From assembly GCA_964630755.1 (NCBI GenBank), contig CAZVYS010000028.1, positions 1 to 10,284 of the forward strand: 10,284 bases of DNA, read 5' to 3'. Below, piece by piece: positions 1-5,766 of the stretch; the stretch's first letter is position 1, and each line of letters begins with the position of its first letter. Under the pieces are notes generated by a model. That model made no database searches, was not told the origin of the DNA, and worked only from the letters and a program-made list of their open reading frames with translations. The position numbers and the translations under genes were made by a program. This stretch comes from CAZVYS01 sp964630755. Lineage in GTDB: Bacteria; Patescibacteriota; Microgenomatia; UBA1400; CG1-02-47-37.

Positions 1-25
1 CTTAATCTGACAGGACATTTGCGAC
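1..25 (+). repeat. Left terminal inverted repeat of the IS
   Basis: It reads CTTAATCTGACA, then GG, ACAT, T, TGCGAC. It differs from the right end at three positions (GG versus CC, T versus A). It contains the transposase TAA stop at 2-4. The repeat may extend leftwards past the window edge. Confidence 0.85.
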
Positions 26-898
26 TACCTCATAAGGGGTCTTCAAATTAATACCCAGATGTGGTCTTTTGTAGTTGTAGTCATATAAGTATTCAGCAAA
101 TAGTTTTCTTAACTCGTCGTAGTCTTTAGGTCTCTTTTTAAGCCTAAAGAAAAACTCTTCTTCATCTGTTCTAAAAGATCTTTCTATGACTGCATTCTCG
201 TTAGGGTTTCTCTTATGAATATAGTGGTGTTTGAGATTAAGTTCTTTAGTTAACTTATTAAATCTACCTTGAAACTCTAAACCATTATCTGTCTGGATAA
301 ACCTTGGTTTAAAAGGAAGGTTGGGTAATATATCTAAAAGAGCTGACATAGCTCCATCTTGATCTAGGTGATTAAGTATTCTAGCTTCTTTGTATCTTGA
401 GTAAATATCCATCACTCCATACTCAAAACACGTCCAGGCTAAACCAGATAACTCAGGAGTAACATACTTAACATCCATCTGTAAGAAACCGACTGTTTTA
501 GTGTTTTTAACATGCATATGTAAAGTATCCTGAAACCTTGGTCTTCGATGGTATCCATATTGTCTCACAAGTCTTTTTCTAATTAAAAACCGGTGAACTG
601 TTTTAGAGCAAACAGATAGATTAAGATAAACTACTATCTTTTCAGCTGTATATCCTTTAGCTTTTCTTAATTTAACTATCTCTTGTTGTTGAGGTAAAGA
701 CAAAACTCTCTTAATACTCTTTGGCTTAGTAGATCTACGCTTCAATTTATGACTGGATAAAGAACCATATCTTGTTCTGGCCCGTTTTATCCAACGGTAG
801 ACTGTTGAACGATGAATATTTAGATCAATAGCTGTTTTATTCACATCAAGGCTATTTTGTTTTAAAGTTAAGATTATTTTTCTTGGTTTTACTCTCAT
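2..898 (-). CDS. DDE transposase, IS481-like
   Basis: This transposase cuts and rejoins the ends of its own element. Numbered from the GTG at 904, an N-terminal helix-turn-helix occupies about residues 7-45 (TAIDLNIHRSTVYRWIKRAR), followed by a second winged-helix-like region at about 60-115. The rve/RNase H core carries the catalytic triad: D144 (QMDVKYV), D206 (QTDNGLEF) and E241 (NAVIERSF), with 34 residues between D206 and E241. The C-terminal YNYKRPHLGINLKTP segment is typical of the family. The frame is intact, so the element may be active. I chose ATG at 898; an in-frame GTG at 904 lies inside a hairpin arm and adds only two residues. No Shine-Dalgarno is evident. Confidence 0.93.
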   Translation of the reverse strand: MRVKPRKIILTLKQNSLDVNKTAIDLNIHRSTVYRWIKRARTRYGSLSSHKLKRRSTKPKSIKRVLSLPQQQEIVKLRKAKGYTAEKIVVYLNLSVCSKTVHRFLIRKRLVRQYGYHRRPRFQDTLHMHVKNTKTVGFLQMDVKYVTPELSGLAWTCFEYGVMDIYSRYKEARILNHLDQDGAMSALLDILPNLPFKPRFIQTDNGLEFQGRFNKLTKELNLKHHYIHKRNPNENAVIERSFRTDEEEFFFRLKKRPKDYDELRKLFAEYLYDYNYKRPHLGINLKTPYEVVANVLSD

Positions 899-899
899 A

Positions 900-922
900 G
901 ACACAGTTTAACTAACTGTGTC
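900..922 (-). promoter_or_regulatory. Hairpin at the transposase translation start
   Basis: This is a perfect 9-bp inverted repeat: GACACAGTT at 900-908 and AACTGTGTC at 914-922, separated by 5 bases. In the minus-strand transcript the 3' arm ends one base before the ATG at 898 and covers the alternative GTG at 904. A stem here would occlude ribosome loading on transcripts reading in from the peptidase gene. Such protection from read-through expression is known in other IS elements (IS10, IS50); its operation here is inferred. Confidence 0.6.
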
Positions 923-944
923 GCATATGTGGTGTCAGATTAAG
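920..944 (-). repeat. Right terminal inverted repeat of the IS
   Basis: On the minus strand it reads CTTAATCTGACA, then CC, ACAT, A, TGCGAC, mirroring positions 1-25. The TGA at 935-937 inside it terminates the upstream M42 peptidase gene. Its inner 3 bases overlap the 900-922 hairpin. Confidence 0.85.
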
Positions 945-1930
945 GACCTCTTTATAATTTTTATTAAATTAGACGCTTGTCTTAATGATTTTTCTATAGC
1001 TGTTTTATAAACAGTGTAGGTACTTTGGTGGTAATTAGTAACTGGAGTAAGAAAATTTAATGCATTAGTATATCCAAAGCTTTGATAAACTTCTGGCTCT
1101 AGAACAAAATGATTATTTTGGTGTATAAAGTACTTTTGATGACTAATATTTTCAATTATTTTTTTAAGTTTCGGTAATAATAGATGTTTGGTCATTTTAT
1201 AAACAATGACAGGTTGACCATTGAGTTTGATATCATGTTTTTCTGGTAAAAAATTATGTGGTAAAACATCAAGGATAACAGTGTAGTTAGCTCTAATATG
1301 ATTAGCAGTTGATCTAGTACCGGCGTAATCTGACTCTTCACCAGTTGTAAAGGCAATCGTAAGTTTTCCTGATTTAATCAAGTTTTTGAATTGCTTGGTG
1401 AGTAAGACAGCTAAGAAGACTCCTATACGATTATCTAGAGCAGAAGCAATAATCTTACTATTAGTTTGATTCCAATATCTTGGGTATGTCGCTAAATCAC
1501 CAAGATTTAATCCTGATTTGATAGCTTGTGACTTTGATTTAAAACCAAAGTCTACAAATAAATCTTCCCATTTTTTTACACTGTCAATGTCTAGAGCATG
1601 GGGATAGTTAACTACACCAGATATGTTTTTTTTGGAGTTAGTAAGTTCAATTCTTTCTCCAGCCACCATTCTTGGTTTAATTAAGCCTGTTGGTAGGATT
1701 TGGCAGGTTCCACCTTGGTTTATGTAGTTAACGATAAAGCCAACTTCGTCAACATGGGCAGTAATTAGAATTTTTGGCTTTTTTGAGCCAAAATACATAT
1801 CCCCCATTGGAGTGAATGCTGGTCTTAGATAGCTGCCTTTAAACTGCTGATGAATAAATTTTAAAATTTCAGCTTCGTCACTGGAAACAGCTTTGATTAA
1901 AGATAGTTGCTTTAATAAATTAAATTTCAT
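935..1930 (-). CDS. M42-family metallo-aminopeptidase, divergent, 3' end set by the IS
   Basis: This is a 331-residue cytoplasmic dinuclear-metal aminopeptidase/endoglucanase-like protein of the M42 (FrvX/PepA) group, which trims peptides and often forms large tetrahedral assemblies. Visible metal-site motifs are H59 and D61 (TAHVDEVGF), D166 (ALDNRIG), catalytic E198 with ligand E199 (TTGEES), D221 (ILDVLPHN) and probably H301 (NYHQSTYTV). The usual GGTDA segment before the last histidine is not recognisable, so the C-terminal half is divergent. Length is close to the family norm (about 340-360). The last two sense codons and the TGA come from the IS inverted repeat, so the original C-terminus was slightly different. 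The ATG at 1930 follows the previous stop by 25 nt with no Shine-Dalgarno. Substrate specificity cannot be read. Confidence 0.85.
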   Translation of the reverse strand: MKFNLLKQLSLIKAVSSDEAEILKFIHQQFKGSYLRPAFTPMGDMYFGSKKPKILITAHVDEVGFIVNYINQGGTCQILPTGLIKPRMVAGERIELTNSKKNISGVVNYPHALDIDSVKKWEDLFVDFGFKSKSQAIKSGLNLGDLATYPRYWNQTNSKIIASALDNRIGVFLAVLLTKQFKNLIKSGKLTIAFTTGEESDYAGTRSTANHIRANYTVILDVLPHNFLPEKHDIKLNGQPVIVYKMTKHLLLPKLKKIIENISHQKYFIHQNNHFVLEPEVYQSFGYTNALNFLTPVTNYHQSTYTVYKTAIEKSLRQASNLIKIIKRSLI

Positions 1931-1945
1931 ATAAAGTTAGGACAG

Positions 1946-1974
1946 ATTATACATTTTAATGTGAATGATTTAAA
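1946..1974 (-). promoter_or_regulatory. Probable promoter of the M42 peptidase gene
   Basis: A consensus TATAAT (1951 to 1946) is preceded by a 17-nt spacer and TTTAAA (1974 to 1969), which matches 4 of 6 bases of TTGACA. The predicted +1 is near 1939, giving a 5' leader of only about 9 nt. The -35 box lies in the last codons of the upstream gene. AT-rich DNA yields such matches by chance, hence moderate confidence. Confidence 0.45.
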
Positions 1975-3605
1975 TCCCATTCTTCTCTTAACCAAAAGTT
2001 TGATAATGATTGAGACCCTTCTTGATTATATTGATAACGATTTAAGTAGACTTGAACTGGACTTAAATCCGCTTCTTCATCTGTTAAGGTTATATCTGGT
2101 TTTCTAGCATAGAGAATGCCGGTAGGTTGATCTTGAGCTAAAGTACTATTGTCTTGGTGGTCGTAGTTATAACCGAGCTTCCAAGATTGGTCCATCCAGG
2201 AGTTGTGATCAAGATCAAGGCCAATTACTAGTTTTTTGTTTTCAGCAGCATGTTTTCCAAGAAAGTAGTATAAAACCACTTCGTGAACTGTTCTGGCAGC
2301 TGTAGTGATTAGACCTTGGTTATAAATAGCTGAGTAGACTTGTTCCAAGAAATGAGTAGCTTGTTCTTGTATTTCAGGTAAATCACCACTCCAATGTCTA
2401 TAGCTAGCCCATTCGAGTAAATCTTCTTCTGGCATGTTTTGAAGGTCATCAGATACATCGATAACTTCTTGACTAAAGTGTTCGGCTAGGGCTTGAGTAT
2501 CTTGGTAAAATCTTGCTTGTTCAGGATAAGCTTCAAGAGAAATATTAACAATTTGAAGTAAGATTTCCTGATGATTATCACGAGGCTGTGTTGCTAAAAG
2601 ATCACTTTTTAGTTGATGTAGATCTTGTTCTTGAATTTGATACCAGTTTCCAAAAATATTTTTTAGTAATTCTTCTGTAGCGGTTTCGACTGAGGCTAAG
2701 TCTTGGATCTCAACTGAGTGGTCGAGATTATCAGCTAGGTTTTGTAATTCGCTTGAGTGTCTGTCAATAAGCATTAACATCTTTCCTAGTTGGTTTTCAG
2801 CTCCATATTTTAGAATAACGGTTGGAATAATAGATTGGATGTGAAGACTGTCGCCAACAAGTGTGGCCCAAGTAGACTTAATTTCAGGGTTTTTTAGCTT
2901 AGAAATAAAGAGTAGGGAGGATTGCCACTCCATCGTCCTAGAAGCATGGTCTGTAGCGATGTGTTCACGAAGATGATTTTCAGAAGCCCCAGCAGTATTA
3001 GCTAGGGTCATATACTGAGCACATAAAGGGCTGTATGTGCCATTAAAGTCTCCAGATAATAGTAGGTTGGTAAAACTAGTTAAATCTCTTTTAGAGTTTT
3101 TTCCATCTTTGCTATTTGAACCTTCAGAAATAGCGAAGCCAGATAAAATGGCAGGAATAGTTATAAGTTTATCCTCTATAGATATTTCATTTAAACTTTT
3201 TGTAAGTTTTATAGTTTTATTTATTTCTTGTTGAGTTGCTAGTTTTCCTGTAGATAAATAAGTGATTATTTTTAGAAAGTCCGCATAATTTTCTTTTGCC
3301 GTTAATCCTTCGGAAATAGAGTTATGGTCACCGTATTCTAAAGAATAAAATAATCCTGAATAACCTTGGGAAATTGATTCTGGGGCGTTTTCGTTAACTA
3401 CGGATATTAGCTCTTCTTGAAATAATTCATTTGTAGAGATTAAGCCAGATGAAAAACCCATATCTTCAAGAGGCGAGGTGGCGTTAGGATCATTTAAAGA
3501 AGGAACTAGTAAGAGAGAGCCACTTCTAATGGATTCTAGTAATTGAGATCTTTCAGCCTCATGAGCTGGTATTCTAAGTGATGGATCTATATCTAAGCTA
3601 GGCAT
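1956..3605 (-). CDS. Unrecognised 549-residue soluble protein
   Basis: I do not recognise this protein. It has no signal peptide or membrane segment and looks cytoplasmic. It is acidic and rich in Q, E, N and D, probably mostly helical. It has a single cysteine (SPLCAQYM) and no Walker, HTH, protease or repeat motif that I can see. It ends in a Trp/Tyr/His-containing tail (WDLNHSH). I chose the ATG at 3605 because GGGAGG sits 7 nt upstream, the only strong Shine-Dalgarno seen in the window. An in-frame TTG at 3659 would require translation through the terminator-like hairpin. The gene has its own promoter and a structured leader, which implies regulated expression. It is followed after 25 nt by the M42 peptidase gene. 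Confidence 0.85.
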   Translation of the reverse strand: MPSLDIDPSLRIPAHEAERSQLLESIRSGSLLLVPSLNDPNATSPLEDMGFSSGLISTNELFQEELISVVNENAPESISQGYSGLFYSLEYGDHNSISEGLTAKENYADFLKIITYLSTGKLATQQEINKTIKLTKSLNEISIEDKLITIPAILSGFAISEGSNSKDGKNSKRDLTSFTNLLLSGDFNGTYSPLCAQYMTLANTAGASENHLREHIATDHASRTMEWQSSLLFISKLKNPEIKSTWATLVGDSLHIQSIIPTVILKYGAENQLGKMLMLIDRHSSELQNLADNLDHSVEIQDLASVETATEELLKNIFGNWYQIQEQDLHQLKSDLLATQPRDNHQEILLQIVNISLEAYPEQARFYQDTQALAEHFSQEVIDVSDDLQNMPEEDLLEWASYRHWSGDLPEIQEQATHFLEQVYSAIYNQGLITTAARTVHEVVLYYFLGKHAAENKKLVIGLDLDHNSWMDQSWKLGYNYDHQDNSTLAQDQPTGILYARKPDITLTDEEADLSPVQVYLNRYQYNQEGSQSLSNFWLREEWDLNHSH

Positions 3606-3628
3606 AAAAAAACCTCCCAAGTGGGAGG
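3606..3628 (-). terminator. Intrinsic terminator-like hairpin that also hides the Shine-Dalgarno
   Basis: On the minus strand CCTCCC (3628-3623), a 4-base loop, GGGAGG (3618-3613) and then seven T residues directly precede ATG at 3605. The stem is 6 GC-rich base pairs, with a possible closing A-T in the loop. It meets the form of a Rho-independent terminator. Its 3' arm is also the only plausible ribosome binding site of the downstream gene. It sits about 100 nt downstream of the predicted promoter start, so it acts on the leader of the downstream gene rather than only ending the upstream one. Confidence 0.7.
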
Positions 3629-3679
3629 GTAAAATATTCTTTGCTGCTAAACTAAGCAATTCCTCCCACTCTAAGAGTG
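3606..3679 (-). promoter_or_regulatory. Attenuator-like leader with mutually exclusive stems
   Basis: Four segments can be read in the minus-strand RNA. Segment 1 is CACTC (3679-3675). Segment 2 is GAGTGGGAGG (3671-3662). Segment 3 is CCTCCCACTT (3628-3619). Segment 4 is GGGAGG (3618-3613) followed by U7. Segments 1:2 form a 5-bp hairpin with a 3-base loop. Segments 2:3 form 9 Watson-Crick pairs plus one G-U. Segments 3:4 form the terminator. The 2:3 pairing excludes both 1:2 and 3:4, so it would act as an antiterminator and would free the Shine-Dalgarno. The signal that switches it is unknown. Confidence 0.6.
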
Positions 3680-3723
3680 TTCTTAATACTAAACTTAATA
3701 AGATTTTTTTTGAGTCGATTCAT
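3652..3723 (-). CDS. Possible 23-codon leader peptide
   Basis: An ATG at 3723 opens a short basic ORF (begins MNRLKKNLIK, ends TLRVGGIA) with stop TAG at 3654-3652. The ORF spans attenuator segments 1 and 2 completely and stops 8 nt past segment 2, the position expected of a regulatory leader peptide. The predicted +1 is at about 3725, so translation would be practically leaderless; there is no Shine-Dalgarno. It has no run of one amino acid, and a 24-codon ORF can arise by chance in AT-rich DNA. Confidence 0.35.
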   Translation of the reverse strand: MNRLKKNLIKFSIKNTLRVGGIA

Positions 3724-3731
3724 AACAATGT

Positions 3732-3759
3732 ATTCTACTTAAAGTGAAATATTAGTCAA
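3732..3759 (-). promoter_or_regulatory. Promoter for the leader and the 549-residue protein gene
   Basis: TTGACT (3759 to 3754) is followed after 16 nt by TAGAAT (3737 to 3732), each matching 5 of 6 sigma-70 consensus bases. It begins 8 nt after the preceding gene ends at 3768. The predicted +1 is near 3725, giving a leader of about 120 nt before ATG 3605. Confidence 0.65.
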
Positions 3760-3767
3760 GGGGCAAT

Positions 3768-4400
3768 TTAACCAGCTTGGGTAGACATGTATCTTTCCTG
3801 GGAAAGCATGAATTTGGTTCCACTTTTTTTAACGTTTTTCCAGTAGTGGTTTTTTGCACCAGCGCGGTGATTATGCAGTGACAGCCAAGATCTAGATTCA
3901 GAGATTTTTTTCTTGGCGATTTTGATTAAGTGAATTAATCTTTCAAAAAAGTTTTGGTGATAAACTCCTGGATTAACAGTCGCTTGAAAAGAAGCTTTAT
4001 CAACTTCTTTCATTAAACCGACTTGTTCTTGAGCGAGTTGCTTGATTTGAGTTTGAAGAGTTTCGATCTGAATTTTTACTTGCTGTTGTTCTCTTGAGAA
4101 AATGATTTTCTCTTCACGTCTAATCGCTTCAAAATGAGTTCTTTCTTGTTTCCTGATTTTCTTTTCTTGTTGATCCAAGTAGTCTTCAAACTTGAATTGT
4201 TCTTGAGGAGGTTGGGAATCTGTTGAGGGTTGGCCTTTGGTTAGAGAATCAACTGCGTTTTTGGCTGTACCAGCAATAAAGTCTTTGCCAAAAGATTTTA
4301 CAGTTGATTTACCAATGTCTTTGAAGGCCTCGATAAAGTTTTTATATCTAGGGCCAGTTTTCTTTTTGGAGCTGGTTGCAAATGGGTCCATTTGTTTCAT
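3768..4400 (-). CDS. Conserved hypothetical coiled-coil protein, DUF5660-like
   Basis: This is a 210-residue basic protein of unknown function. Residues 18-54 may form an amphipathic helical region. A polar linker at about 55-70 follows, then a charged coiled coil at about 72-135 rich in Q, E and K. The C-terminal block from about 143 (VNPGVYHQNFFERLIHLIK ... KKSGTKFMLSQERYMSTQAG) looks like the conserved core that I recall as DUF5660 in Microgenomates genomes; this is from memory and not verified. No signal peptide or membrane span is present. The ATG at 4400 follows GGTAAG, a weak ribosome site; ATG at 4391 is an in-frame alternative. It lies downstream of tig with its own promoter. The coiled coil suggests a structural or scaffolding role, which is only a guess. 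Confidence 0.8.
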   Translation of the reverse strand: MKQMDPFATSSKKKTGPRYKNFIEAFKDIGKSTVKSFGKDFIAGTAKNAVDSLTKGQPSTDSQPPQEQFKFEDYLDQQEKKIRKQERTHFEAIRREEKIIFSREQQQVKIQIETLQTQIKQLAQEQVGLMKEVDKASFQATVNPGVYHQNFFERLIHLIKIAKKKISESRSWLSLHNHRAGAKNHYWKNVKKSGTKFMLSQERYMSTQAG

Positions 4401-4457
4401 CTTACCACAAATTTCTCTGAGGGCAGATTTTATTTTTGATTAATATTAATAATCTTT

Positions 4458-4486
4458 ATTTTACTATAAGCTTATGAGGTAGTCAA
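4458..4486 (-). promoter_or_regulatory. Promoter for the DUF5660-like gene
   Basis: TTGACT (4486 to 4481) is followed after 17 nt by TAAAAT (4463 to 4458). The -35 lies in the last codons of tig, and the tig TAG stop falls in the spacer. The predicted +1 is near 4451, giving a leader of about 50 nt. The first transcribed bases form a 12-bp AT-only palindrome at 4439-4450. Confidence 0.6.
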
Positions 4487-5387
4487 TTACTTTTCTCTTT
4501 TTTAAGACAGAAGCAATATAAGCTTTTTCTTGAGGAGTGTTAAGTTGTTTTTTTATTTTTTCATCTCCAGCCTGAGAAATCATTTTATTGATATCTTTTT
4601 CATCGGCTTTGAAGTTTTTATCTTCAGCAATGGCTTGTAAGATTAGCTCGATTTTTAGAGTATTTTCAGCAGTTTTAGCTTGTTCTTGTTTTAGTTGTTC
4701 AACAGTTTTTTGATTTGAAGCAGCGTATTGTTCGATGGTTAACCCAAGTTTTTGGATTTGATCGAGTAATCGAGACAAGAGACGATCTCTTTCGTTATTG
4801 ACGAGTAGGTCAGCTAGATCGATTTTAATGCCATCGATTAAGGCTTTGGCAACTAGGTTAAATTTTTGGGTTTCGTTTAGCTCTGGTTGTTTTTCATCTG
4901 GCTTGCCCGCCCCGGCGGGTAAACCTTTATCTGGAGTCCAGATTTTGTCTTTTGCTAAAGCACCTTTTACAAGTTTAGAGTAATCACCTAGCTCTATTTT
5001 TGGTAGTTCACAAGAAGTAGCTTTAAATTGCCAAGGTTTGTTTTCTTCTGCTGAAATGATTTGGACTTTGGGAGCAATGGCTGGTTTGAGTTTGTGTTCG
5101 GTAATTGCTTGTGAATAAGATATTGGCAATAGTTGATTGATAACTTCTCCGTATAGTTTGCCTTTATCAACAGATTTTTCAACTATATCTTTTGGAGCTT
5201 TGCCCTCTCTAAAGCCTGAAATTTTAGCTGTTTTGGTAAGTTGTTCTAGAACTAAAGCATAGGTTGTTTTGACCTCTTTCCAGGGAATTGAGAATTCTAG
5301 TTCAAATGTTTTTTGTGGCAACCAAGCCAACTTAGCTTTAAAAGTAGTTTTGGCTGGTTTGGTTTTAGGTGTTTTAGATTTTGTCAT
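4464..5387 (-). CDS. tig: Trigger factor lacking the PPIase domain
   Basis: This ribosome-bound chaperone shields nascent chains at the exit tunnel. A short basic N-terminal extension (residues 1-14) precedes the ribosome-binding domain (about 15-142), whose signature loop GFREGKAP (58-65) docks on protein L23. The normal family member has about 430 residues with an FKBP-type isomerase domain in the middle. Here the ribosome-binding domain ends near IELGDYSKLV and, after a linker of about 30 residues, passes directly into the helical C-terminal domain (about 170-307, NETQKFNLVAKALIDGIKID onward). The linker contains LPAGAGKP, encoded by a GC-only palindrome. The ATG at 5387 is preceded by an extended -10 box, so the mRNA is probably leaderless. 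Isomerase-less trigger factors can retain chaperone activity (family knowledge). Confidence 0.88.
   Translation of the reverse strand: MTKSKTPKTKPAKTTFKAKLAWLPQKTFELEFSIPWKEVKTTYALVLEQLTKTAKISGFREGKAPKDIVEKSVDKGKLYGEVINQLLPISYSQAITEHKLKPAIAPKVQIISAEENKPWQFKATSCELPKIELGDYSKLVKGALAKDKIWTPDKGLPAGAGKPDEKQPELNETQKFNLVAKALIDGIKIDLADLLVNNERDRLLSRLLDQIQKLGLTIEQYAASNQKTVEQLKQEQAKTAENTLKIELILQAIAEDKNFKADEKDINKMISQAGDEKIKKQLNTPQEKAYIASVLKKRKVIDYLISL
4906..4919. repeat. GC-only palindrome inside tig
   Basis: CCCGCC (4906-4911), CC, GGCGGG (4914-4919) form a perfect 6-bp inverted repeat made only of G and C in an AT-rich gene. It encodes the PAGAG part of the interdomain linker (residues about 157-161). 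It may be a dispersed palindromic repeat that inserted in frame; no second copy exists in this window. Confidence 0.6.
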
Positions 5388-5393
5388 GAACGG

Positions 5394-5402
5394 ATTATAT
5401 CA
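5394..5402 (-). promoter_or_regulatory. Extended -10 promoter giving a leaderless tig mRNA
   Basis: TGATATAAT (5402 to 5394) is a full extended -10 motif (TGnTATAAT). Exactly six bases (CCGTTC) separate it from ATG 5387, so +1 is predicted on the A of the start codon. There is no good -35, as expected for an extended -10 promoter, and no Shine-Dalgarno. It begins immediately after the previous gene's stop codon at 5404. Confidence 0.65.
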
Positions 5403-5403
5403 T

Positions 5404-5766
5404 TTAACTAATTGGAAGTAATAGCCAGTTTTTGATCAAAGTATCTAAAGTGTGGAGACGGAAAAAGAGGATCGAAAAAATGAAAAGAATGATACCAAAA
5501 TAAACATGATATTGTTTGGTTTTTTCTAGAGGTTTGATTAGTAATGAAAAACCATAGACTGAGTCAATAGTTAAGCTCATAGATAAATAAATGGCTTTTT
5601 TGATGAGTTCCAAATATATTTGATCTGGATTTTCAAGAAAGGAGAGTTTAGGGTAGATAAACAAGATGTCGTTTAAGGCTAGATAAGTTTTGTATAGTGA
5701 AGAAGCAATTAAGCTTAAAGCAACAGTTTTCTTAAGATAGAAAAAGAATTTGTAGTTATTACTCAT
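5404..5766 (-). CDS. Small membrane protein of unknown function in the exporter operon
   Basis: This is a 120-residue protein I do not recognise. Three hydrophobic segments are visible at about residues 14-36, 53-76 and 85-103, separated by short polar loops, so it is probably an integral membrane protein. It lacks a cleavable signal and any catalytic motif. I chose ATG 5766 because it overlaps the permease stop by 8 nt (ATGAGTAA), a typical sign of translational coupling; the longer in-frame start at 5823 lies well inside the permease gene. The coupling suggests a role with the MacB-like transporter, for example as an accessory subunit. This is inferred from position only. Confidence 0.7.
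   Translation of the reverse strand: MSNNYKFFFYLKKTVALSLIASSLYKTYLALNDILFIYPKLSFLENPDQIYLELIKKAIYLSMSLTIDSVYGFSLLIKPLEKTKQYHVYFGIILFIFSILFFRLHTLDTLIKNWLLLPIS

Larger units (their letters stand above)
1..944 (-). mobile_element. IS481-like insertion sequence, left limit at or beyond window edge
   Basis: A single transposase gene is bounded by imperfect 25-bp inverted repeats at 1-25 and 920-944. The outer 12 bases (CTTAATCTGACA) are identical in both ends, and 22 of 25 positions match overall. The transposase stop codon lies inside the left repeat, as is common in compact IS481/IS3-type elements. The right repeat contains the stop codon of the neighbouring peptidase gene. The outermost left base may lie outside the window, so target-site duplications cannot be checked. 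The family assignment rests on one uninterrupted DDE transposase ORF rather than the two overlapping ORFs usual in IS3. Confidence 0.85.

Noticed and set aside
3606..3659. TTG at 3659 as start of the 549-residue protein
   Set aside because: GGGAGG lies only 2 nt from this TTG, the extension encodes the attenuator segments, and ATG 3605 has a well-spaced Shine-Dalgarno.
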